Part shown: in pieces, positions 1-6,037 of the stretch
Numbering within the stretch: position 1 is the stretch's first letter
How the letters are laid out: every line of letters begins with the position of its first letter
NCBI GenBank assembly: GCA_030706285.1
Contig: JAUZOU010000189.1
Span: forward strand, 1 to 6,037
DNA from: Bacteroidota bacterium
GTDB lineage: Bacteria; Bacteroidota; Bacteroidia; Bacteroidales; UBA1402
DNA length: 6,037 bases
Reading direction: 5' to 3'
Notes under the pieces: model-generated
Seen by the model: only the letters and a program-made list of their open reading frames with translations
What the model was told of the DNA's origin: nothing
Database searches by the model: none
Translations under genes and position numbers: made by a program

Positions 1-24
1 ACTATTTATCCGTCCATCAACTAA
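1..24 (+). CDS. Possible C-terminal end of an upstream gene (partial; inferred periplasmic adaptor protein)
   Basis: Reading from base 1 gives TIYPSIN followed by a TAA stop at 22-24, leaving 15 bases before the RND transporter ATG at 40. Pump genes of this kind are usually preceded, in the same operon, by a gene for the membrane fusion (periplasmic adaptor) protein that bridges the transporter and the outer-membrane channel. The short gap and the lack of any promoter-like element in bases 1-39 fit such a neighbour. Seven residues cannot identify a family, and the other two forward frames are also open through this stretch, so both frame and function are inferred from context only. Confidence 0.3.
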   Translation, partial: TIYPSIN

Positions 25-39
25 CATTCCACTTCGCAT

Positions 40-3000
40 ATGTTCAAAAAATTCATAGAACACCCGGTTCTCAGTACGGTCATATCCATACTGATCGTGC
101 TATTGGGCATTTTGGGGTTGGTTAAATTGCCGATATCACAATATCCTGACATTACACCACCAACGATTCGTGTCACAGCCAATTATGGCGGCGCAAATGC
201 TGAAGTGATCATGAACAGTGTTGTCATTCCACTGGAACAAAAAATAAACGGCGTGGAAGGCATGACGTATATGACATCAACAGCCGCGAATGACGGATCG
301 GCTAATATTCAGATTTTCTTCAACGTCGGTACCGATCCTGACCAGGCGGCCGTCGATGTGCAAAACCGTGTTTCGTCGGCGACCAGGTTGCTGCCGGCCG
401 AGGTCGTTCAGGCCGGTGTCACCGTCAGAAAGCGACAGAACAGTACGCTGCTGATGACTGGTTTGTACAGCGAGAAATCGTATTATGACGAAACATTTCT
501 ACAGAATTATGCCGATATCAATCTGATACCTCAATTGCAACGGGTCGAAGGTGTCGGAAATGCAGCCGCTTTTGGTTCCAGGACTTATGCCATGCGCATC
601 TGGTTGAAGCCGGAGGTCATGGATACCTATGGCCTTGTTCCGGGCGACATTGTTTCCGCCCTGAACGAACAAAACACGGAAGCAGCACCTGGAAAATTCG
701 GTGAACAAGGGAACCAAAGTTTCCAATATGCGATCCGGTACACCGGCAAATTGAAAACAGTGGCGGAATATGAAAACATTGTCATCAGAGCCGGTTCAAC
801 GGGTCAGTTGCTCCGTTTGAAAGATGTGGCTCGTGTGGAACTGGGATCCGATTCGTATCAAAGTACACTTTGGATCAATGGCCTTGCCGGAACAAACATC
901 GCCATCAACCAGACAGCCGGTTCAAACGCCAGGGATGTGATAAACGGCTGTAAGGCGCAAATTGATGAAGCAGCCAAATCGTTTCCGGCCGGCATCAAAT
1001 ACATTCATATGGTGGATGCCAACCGGTTTTTGGATGTTTCCATCGAAAAAGTTATCCGGACATTCATTGAAGCTTTTATCCTGGTCTTTCTGGTCGTATT
1101 CCTGTTTCTGAAAGATTTCAGGTCTTCCCTAATTCCTGCTATTTCGGTGCCTGTCGCTATTATCGGAACCTTTTTCTTCCTATACCTGTTCCATTTCAGC
1201 ATCAATCTGTTGACCTTGTTTGCCCTGGTTCTGGCTATCGGTATTGTGGTGGATGATGCCATTGTGGTGGTCGAAGCCGTCCATTACAAACTGGACATGG
1301 GTTATAAGTCGGCCAGGCAGGCAGCCATTGATGCGATGGATGAGATTTCCGGTGCCATCGTGGCTATTACCCTGGTCATGGCATCCGTCTTTGTACCGGT
1401 TACTTTCGCCACCGGCACTTCCGGCGTTTTCTACAAACAATTCGGACTGACGCTGGCAATTGCCATTCTGCTGTCTGCCCTGAATGCCCTAACGCTCAGT
1501 CCTGCCTTAGCAGCCTTGTTTCTAAAACCGAAAGGTGAAGAGAAACAGCAAAAAAAATATGTTCATCGCTTCATGGACGCATTCGAAGCAGGTTATCAGG
1601 CAACAGCCAATAAATATACAAGCGTTGTGACATTTCTCTCCGGACGTAGCAAGTTAGTAATCGGAATCGTTCTGGCCTTTATCGGCCTCTTTTTCGTGCT
1701 CATTAAATATACACCGACCGGCTTTGTTCCGGAAGAAGATATGGGGACGATCTACGTCAATATCAGCTTACCGCCTGCTTCATCCATGGAGCGTACGGCC
1801 ATCGTCGCCAGGCAAGTGGACAGCATCACCGAGTCCTTTCCTGAAGTTTCGAGTGTCCTGCGTATGGTCGGGCAGAACCAGATTGACGGTAACGGCAGTT
1901 CCTATGCTCAGGTCATTTTAAGGTTGAAAGACTGGAAAGAGAGGAAACTCGATGACAAAGCGATCATTAAAAAGCTGACGAAACAAACCGCTTTTATTCG
2001 CAACGCGAAGATCGTTCCACGCTCGATGCCAACCATCACCGGTTTTGGATCGTCCAGCGGATTTTCCTTTGAATTGCAGGATAAGACCGGTCATTCGATG
2101 GAAGCGTTCTATAAAGTCTCGCAGGATCTGCTGGATGCCCTGGGTGAACGGCCGGAAATCAAACATGCCACGACGCCTTTCAATCCGAATTTTCCACAAT
2201 ACCTGATGTCGCTGAATGTAGCAAAAATCAAGGAAGCCGGTCTAAAGGTGGATGATATCATGGATGCCATGCAGATGTACTTCGGCGGCTATTATGCATC
2301 CAACTTCAATCTGTACGGCAAGCAATATAGGGTACTCGTTCAGGCCGATTCAACGTATCGAGCCAATATCGACATGCTGAACAGTATCTACGTGCGCAAC
2401 AGCAACAATCAGATGGCGCCTCTGACGGAGTTTGTCACGATGACGCCAACTTATGGTCCTGAGAGCATGTCCAGATTCAACATGTATTCCTCCATGACTA
2501 TATCCGGTTCGCCTGCCGACGGGTATAGTTCCGGCGAAGCGCTGGAAGCCATCAAGGAAGTGGCCGCGCAAGTTTTACCACGGGGTTACGGCTATGAATT
2601 CTCGGGTATGAGCCGTGAAGAAGAAAACAGCAGCTCGCAAATGGGATATATTCTGATGCTTAGCCTGGTTTTTGTTTATTTGTTGCTTTGCGCCCTGTAC
2701 AACAATTACCTGTTGCCGTTTGCCGTCATTCTTTCGCTGCCGGTTGGTTTGAGCGGCACCTTTGTCTTTGACAAGCTGTTTGGCATCGACAACAACATCT
2801 ATACACAGATTTCTCTGATCATGCTGATCGGACTGCTGGCCAAAAATGCCATCCTGATCGTGCACTATTCCAAAGCAAGAAGAGAAAAGGGCATGTCTGT
2901 CGTGGCAGCAGCCATTGATGCGGCCAAAGTCAGATTACGGCCAATTCTGATGACATCGTTGGCCTTCATCTTCGGTATTTCTCCGTTGATGTTTGCCACA

Positions 3001-3192
3001 GGTGCCGGTGCACACGGTAACCGTGCCATCGGTGTTTCAGCCGTAGGTGGCATGCTGTTCGGTACGTTGTTCGGTATCCTGGTTATTCCCGGGCTGTACA
3101 TCATTTTCCAGCGACTCAGTGAGCGACTTGTGAAACGCAATACGGCGGAAGAAGTCGTTTTATCGAACGAGTCAACTATTGATGACTTATAA
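40..3192 (+). CDS. RND-family multidrug efflux transporter, inner-membrane permease (AcrB/MexB-like, HAE1 type)
   Basis: This 1050-residue protein is the proton-driven inner-membrane pump of a tripartite efflux system, exporting hydrophobic or amphiphilic compounds. Its length is normal for the family. The layout is complete: TM1 near residues 10-29, a large periplasmic loop (about 30-337), TM2-TM6 (about 338-494), TM7 (about 538-556), a second periplasmic loop (about 557-865) and TM8-TM12 (about 866-1022). The proton-relay residues are all present: D405 and D406 in TM4 (GIVVDDAIVVVE), K935 in TM10 (LLAKNAILIV), R965 and T972 in TM11 (RLRPILMTS), matching AcrB D407, D408, K940, R971 and T978. 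This implies a working pump. The ATG at 40 starts the usual N-terminus MFKKFIEHPV; no Shine-Dalgarno precedes it, as is normal in Bacteroidota. The substrate-pocket phenylalanines are mostly replaced, so the substrate cannot be named. The channel gene follows immediately. The family assignment is very secure, but substrate and gene name are unknown. Confidence 0.97.
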   Translation: MFKKFIEHPVLSTVISILIVLLGILGLVKLPISQYPDITPPTIRVTANYGGANAEVIMNSVVIPLEQKINGVEGMTYMTSTAANDGSANIQIFFNVGTDPDQAAVDVQNRVSSATRLLPAEVVQAGVTVRKRQNSTLLMTGLYSEKSYYDETFLQNYADINLIPQLQRVEGVGNAAAFGSRTYAMRIWLKPEVMDTYGLVPGDIVSALNEQNTEAAPGKFGEQGNQSFQYAIRYTGKLKTVAEYENIVIRAGSTGQLLRLKDVARVELGSDSYQSTLWINGLAGTNIAINQTAGSNARDVINGCKAQIDEAAKSFPAGIKYIHMVDANRFLDVSIEKVIRTFIEAFILVFLVVFLFLKDFRSSLIPAISVPVAIIGTFFFLYLFHFSINLLTLFALVLAIGIVVDDAIVVVEAVHYKLDMGYKSARQAAIDAMDEISGAIVAITLVMASVFVPVTFATGTSGVFYKQFGLTLAIAILLSALNALTLSPALAALFLKPKGEEKQQKKYVHRFMDAFEAGYQATANKYTSVVTFLSGRSKLVIGIVLAFIGLFFVLIKYTPTGFVPEEDMGTIYVNISLPPASSMERTAIVARQVDSITESFPEVSSVLRMVGQNQIDGNGSSYAQVILRLKDWKERKLDDKAIIKKLTKQTAFIRNAKIVPRSMPTITGFGSSSGFSFELQDKTGHSMEAFYKVSQDLLDALGERPEIKHATTPFNPNFPQYLMSLNVAKIKEAGLKVDDIMDAMQMYFGGYYASNFNLYGKQYRVLVQADSTYRANIDMLNSIYVRNSNNQMAPLTEFVTMTPTYGPESMSRFNMYSSMTISGSPADGYSSGEALEAIKEVAAQVLPRGYGYEFSGMSREEENSSSQMGYILMLSLVFVYLLLCALYNNYLLPFAVILSLPVGLSGTFVFDKLFGIDNNIYTQISLIMLIGLLAKNAILIVHYSKARREKGMSVVAAAIDAAKVRLRPILMTSLAFIFGISPLMFATGAGAHGNRAIGVSAVGGMLFGTLFGILVIPGLYIIFQRLSERLVKRNTAEEVVLSNESTIDDL

Positions 3193-3205
3193 AATACATC
3201 TGGCA

Positions 3206-4594
3206 ATGAATCATAACACACCCTTTATCATCGTCCTGTCAACTGTACTGCTCACTTCGTGCGGCATTGTGACGAAGACGTACCGGCAGCCGGAAACGGC
3301 TGTGACAGATAGTCTTTACAGAGAGGCAAACAAGACTGATTCGACGACACTGGCTGACACACCATGGCAGCAGCTATTTCCGGATGCCATGCTGCAAGAG
3401 CTCATCCGTGAAGGGCTGGCAAACAATCCGGACCTAAACTCAGCCTTGGAACGGATGAAGGAAGCCAATGCCACGCTAACGCAACAGACTCTTTCTTTAC
3501 TACCTTCGCTAAACGGAGCCGCCAACGCCTCACGCATCAATCCTTCAGACAATGCAGCCGGAATGGCCAAACCAGCTTACAACCTTTTTGAAGGAAGCTT
3601 TTCGGCCAGCTGGGAACTTGATATCTGGGGAAAACTCGCCAGTAAACGGAAAGCTGCGCTAGCCTCCTATCTCCGCACTGAAGCAGCCAAACGAGCCGTT
3701 CAAACGGCCCTGATCGCCAATATTGCCAACAATTATTACACGTTGCTGGCGTTGGACGAGCAACTGGCTATTACCCGGCAAACGGTTGAAATCAGAGCCA
3801 AGGATGTGGAAAGCATGAAGCTGCTGAAAGCTTCCGCCATTGTGAATGGAGCAGCTGTCGTTCAAAGTCAGGCCAATCTGTATTCGGCAGAAGTCAGTAT
3901 TCCGGACTTGCAACAACGGATCAGGGAAACGGAAAATGCACTGTGTGTCCTTACCGGAAAGACTCCAGGCCAGATTGAACGAAGCACGCTTGCTCAGCAG
4001 GCATTGCCGGCAGACTTAAAAACCGGTGTACCGGGGCTATTGCTAAAAAACAGGCCCGATGTTCAGGAAGCTGAGTTCGCATTAAGAGAGACCTTTGAAA
4101 ACATCAACGTGGCTAGAGCTGACTTTTATCCTTCTCTTTCCATTACGGCCAACGGCGGGTTATCTTCTTTAACGCTCAGTAAGTTTCTGGACAATTCACT
4201 GTTCTACAGCTTGGTCGGGGGCCTTACCCAACCGATTTTCAACAACGGTCAGAACGTCGCCAGCCTGAAAATTGCCAAAGCTCAACAGCAGGAAGCATTC
4301 AATGATTTCAGAAAGGTGTTGCTGACTGCCGGCCAGGAAGTTTCCAATGCGTTGTACGCTTACCAGACAGCTGAAGCCAAAGACTCTTCCAGAACAAGGC
4401 AACTGACGGCATTGAAGAAATCGGTTGAATTTACCAAGGAGTTGCTTCAATATAGTTCAGCCACCAATTATACGGATGTGCTGACATCGGAACAAAGCCT
4501 GCTGTCGGCCCAGTTATCGGCTGTAAACGATCAGTTACAAAAAATGCAGGCTGTTGTTGAATTGTACAGAGCGCTTGGCGGAGGATGGAAATAG
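3206..4594 (+). CDS. Outer-membrane efflux channel lipoprotein (TolC/OprM/NodT family)
   Basis: This is the outer-membrane exit duct of the efflux pump, expected to form a trimeric beta-barrel with a long periplasmic alpha-helical tunnel. From ATG 3206 it has 462 residues, usual for the family. Residues 1-19 form a lipoprotein signal peptide with lipobox LLTSC, giving lipidated Cys19 as the mature N-terminus. Two outer-membrane efflux (OEP) repeats follow, roughly residues 60-250 and 270-460. Family signatures are WELDIWGKL (136-144), RPDVQEAE (283-290), ARADFYPSL (303-311) and the C-terminal LYRALGGGW (453-461). The start is uncertain. ATG 3182 (470 residues) would overlap the transporter gene by 11 bases and add a lysine to the signal's n-region; TTG 3179 is also in frame. 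ATG 3206 gives the more typical signal length but an n-region with no Lys or Arg. With a spacing of 13 bases or an overlap, co-transcription with the transporter is very likely. Confidence 0.95.
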   Translation: MNHNTPFIIVLSTVLLTSCGIVTKTYRQPETAVTDSLYREANKTDSTTLADTPWQQLFPDAMLQELIREGLANNPDLNSALERMKEANATLTQQTLSLLPSLNGAANASRINPSDNAAGMAKPAYNLFEGSFSASWELDIWGKLASKRKAALASYLRTEAAKRAVQTALIANIANNYYTLLALDEQLAITRQTVEIRAKDVESMKLLKASAIVNGAAVVQSQANLYSAEVSIPDLQQRIRETENALCVLTGKTPGQIERSTLAQQALPADLKTGVPGLLLKNRPDVQEAEFALRETFENINVARADFYPSLSITANGGLSSLTLSKFLDNSLFYSLVGGLTQPIFNNGQNVASLKIAKAQQQEAFNDFRKVLLTAGQEVSNALYAYQTAEAKDSSRTRQLTALKKSVEFTKELLQYSSATNYTDVLTSEQSLLSAQLSAVNDQLQKMQAVVELYRALGGGWK

Positions 4595-4599
4595 GCAGC

Positions 4600-4622
4600 T
4601 GTGGTTTAGGAAAAAAACCGTA
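4600..4622 (+). terminator. Weak hairpin, possible terminator of the efflux operon
   Basis: GGTTT (4603-4607) can pair with AAACC (4615-4619) around a 7-base A-rich loop. The stem can extend to eight pairs (4600-4607 with 4615-4622) if two G-U pairs are allowed, and a T run follows at 4623-4627. It begins six bases after the channel gene stop. The stem is short and has only two G-C pairs, so any termination would be inefficient, and it partly overlaps the guaA -7 element. It may be chance; some readthrough into guaA is likely if no other terminator acts. Confidence 0.25.
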
Positions 4623-4628
4623 TTTTTG
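4621..4628 (+). promoter_or_regulatory. Candidate Bacteroidota-type promoter -7 element for guaA
   Basis: TATTTTTG at 4621-4628 is an exact match to the Bacteroidota primary sigma factor -7 consensus TAnnTTTG. It lies 27 bases upstream of the guaA ATG and would place transcription start near 4633-4635, giving a leader of only about 21-23 nucleotides. At the expected distance upstream (about 4594-4600) there is no clear TTTG -33 element; the nearest T-rich stretch, GGTTT at 4603-4607, is too close. A leader this short leaves no room for a purine riboswitch. The element match is directly visible; promoter activity is inferred. Confidence 0.6.
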
Positions 4629-4655
4629 CACACACAAATTCTAAGAGCCAACAAC

Positions 4656-6037
4656 ATGCAGGAACGAATCATCATCCTCGATTTCGGATCTCAGACCACT
4701 CAGCTTATTGCCCGTCGAGTCCGCGAATTGAATACCTATTGCGAAATTATTCCGTACAACAAATTCCCTTATGAGGCAACAGACATCAAAGGGGTGATTT
4801 TATCTGGCAGTCCGTTTTCTGTTTATGATGAAGCTGCTTTCAAGACTGATGTCAATAAACTGCGTAAGAAATATCCGGTATTGGGCATCTGTTACGGGGC
4901 TCAACTGATTGCCCATAGCGCCGGCGGAAAAGTAGAGCCAGCCGGTTCCCGCGAATACGGTCGTGCCAATCTTGAAGCCTTTGTCAAAAAAGATCCGCTG
5001 TTGACAAATCTCTCCGATCATTCTCAGGTGTGGATGTCCCATGGTGATACCATTACCAGGATACCAGAGGGGTTCAACATCATCGCCTCTTCCAAGGATG
5101 TCAAGATTGCTGCCTATCATATAGAAGGCGAACAAACTTGGGGCGTTCAGTTCCATCCTGAAGTCTATCACACGGTGGACGGCCTCAAAATCCTGGATAA
5201 TTTCCTGACCATTTGCAACTGCGCCAAAGACTGGTCGCCAGACTCATTCATCGAATCAACGGTTGCCAAACTCCGGTCAACGCTGGGTGACGACAAGGTT
5301 GTTTTGGGTTTGTCCGGTGGAGTCGATTCGTCTGTGACTGCCGTTCTGCTCAATAAGGCCATTGGTAAAAACCTGACCTGTATTTTTGTCGATCACGGAT
5401 TGCTCCGTAAAAATGAATTCGAGCATGTGATGCACGATTACGAGCACCTTGGACTGAACGTGATCGGTGTCAACGCCAAAGAACGGTTCTACAAAGAACT
5501 GGCCGGCGTCTCCGACCCTGAAAAGAAACGTAAAATCATCGGTAAAGGATTCATCGATGTTTTCAACGAGGAAGCCAAGGAAATCAAGGACGTTAAATGG
5601 CTGGCACAGGGAACCATTTATCCCGATTGCATTGAGTCATTGTCCATTACCGGTACGGTGATTAAATCGCACCACAATGTCGGCGGACTGCCCAAGAATA
5701 TGGACCTGAAACTTTGCGAGCCGTTGAGGTTACTGTTCAAGGATGAAGTACGGAGGGTCGGCAGCAAACTGGGGATGATGCCTCACCTCATCAACCGTCA
5801 GCCGTTTCCTGGCCCTGGGCTGGCCGTGCGTATCCTGGGAGATATCACAGAAGAGAAAGTACGGATCGCGCAGGAAGCTGATGCCATCTTCATTGATGCC
5901 TTGCATGAATGGGATTTGTACGACAAGGTTTGGCAGGCTGGAGTCATCCTGTTACCGATCCGGTCGGTCGGGGTCATGGGTGATGAACGGACCTATGAAA
6001 ATGCAGTGGCTTTGCGTGCTGTGACGTCTACGGATGC
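4656..6037 (+). CDS. guaA: GMP synthase (glutamine-hydrolysing), partial at 3' end
   Basis: GuaA makes GMP from XMP, ATP and glutamine in the cytoplasm, the last step of de novo guanine nucleotide synthesis. About 460 codons are present; the frame is open at the window edge, and the usual length near 505-510 suggests about 50 C-terminal residues are missing. The N-terminal class I glutamine amidotransferase domain (about 5-190) has the nucleophile Cys79 in GICYGAQ and the catalytic His167 and Glu169 in VQFHPEV. The ATP-pyrophosphatase domain follows, with the PP-loop GLSGGVDSS at 218-226. The dimerisation and XMP-binding region includes KSHHNVGGLPK (337-347), QPFPGPGLAVRILG (382-395) and GVMGDERTYE (439-448); the sequence runs into AVTSTDA at the edge. 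The ATG at 4656 gives the expected start MQERIIILDFGSQ. There is no Shine-Dalgarno. It probably has its own promoter at 4621-4628 and is functionally unrelated to the pump genes. Confidence 0.97.
   Translation, partial: MQERIIILDFGSQTTQLIARRVRELNTYCEIIPYNKFPYEATDIKGVILSGSPFSVYDEAAFKTDVNKLRKKYPVLGICYGAQLIAHSAGGKVEPAGSREYGRANLEAFVKKDPLLTNLSDHSQVWMSHGDTITRIPEGFNIIASSKDVKIAAYHIEGEQTWGVQFHPEVYHTVDGLKILDNFLTICNCAKDWSPDSFIESTVAKLRSTLGDDKVVLGLSGGVDSSVTAVLLNKAIGKNLTCIFVDHGLLRKNEFEHVMHDYEHLGLNVIGVNAKERFYKELAGVSDPEKKRKIIGKGFIDVFNEEAKEIKDVKWLAQGTIYPDCIESLSITGTVIKSHHNVGGLPKNMDLKLCEPLRLLFKDEVRRVGSKLGMMPHLINRQPFPGPGLAVRILGDITEEKVRIAQEADAIFIDALHEWDLYDKVWQAGVILLPIRSVGVMGDERTYENAVALRAVTSTD

Noticed and set aside
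1220..1450. Forward open frame in another frame within the transporter gene, rich in Trp and Pro
   Set aside because: The composition is typical of an out-of-frame reading of membrane-helix codons, and it is wholly inside a conserved domain of the real gene.
2865..3221. 118-codon antisense open frame over the 3' end of the transporter gene
   Set aside because: It lies opposite a strongly conserved RND coding region (TM10-TM12), its translation resembles no family I recognise, and it has no promoter or partner gene; it is a shadow of the sense codons.
4595..4655. Purine-type riboswitch ahead of guaA
   Set aside because: The predicted leader is only about 20-odd bases and the whole gap is 61 bases, shared with a promoter element; no aptamer fold is possible after the inferred transcription start.
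4800..5171. 123-codon antisense open frame inside guaA
   Set aside because: It is opposite the conserved amidotransferase domain, and its translation has no recognisable motif; it is a by-product of guaA codon use.
1..6037. Mobile element, CRISPR array, RNA gene or undescribed defence-type system
   Set aside because: All but about 90 bases of the window are accounted for by one possible gene end and three well-known genes; I saw no arrays of repeats, terminal inverted repeats, transposase motifs or tRNA-like folds, and no sudden change in base composition.

Overview
The window reads as ordinary chromosomal DNA from a Bacteroidota organism, most likely order Bacteroidales; the genus cannot be fixed from the sequence. 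Three things point there. The RND pump and GMP synthase have the residue patterns I associate with Bacteroidales orthologues, for example the pump's C-terminal AVGGML...FGILVIP block and the synthetase's SGSPFSVYDE and GGLPKNMDLKL stretches. No gene start has a Shine-Dalgarno sequence. A TATTTTTG element matching the Bacteroidota -7 consensus TAnnTTTG lies just ahead of the synthetase gene. All genes are on the + strand and look intact apart from the window ends.

Layout: bases 1-24 may be the last codons of an upstream gene, inferred to be the periplasmic adaptor of the pump. Bases 40-3192 encode a full-length inner-membrane RND transporter of the AcrB/MexB (HAE1) type. Bases 3206-4594 (start possibly 3182) encode its outer-membrane channel lipoprotein of the TolC/OprM/NodT family. 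A 61-base gap (4595-4655) holds a promoter-like element. Bases 4656-6037 encode most of GMP synthase (GuaA), cut off by the window end about 50 residues short.

How the genes work together: the RND transporter and the channel, with an adaptor presumably encoded upstream, form the inner- and outer-membrane parts of a tripartite proton-driven efflux pump. The two genes are so close that they are probably co-transcribed and possibly translationally coupled. guaA is a purine-biosynthesis housekeeping gene that appears to start its own transcription unit; no functional link to the pump is evident. I see no mobile element, CRISPR array, tRNA/rRNA or novel system here. The most interesting points are the loss of most of the aromatic drug-pocket residues in the pump, the ambiguous channel start, and a weak hairpin overlapping the guaA promoter.
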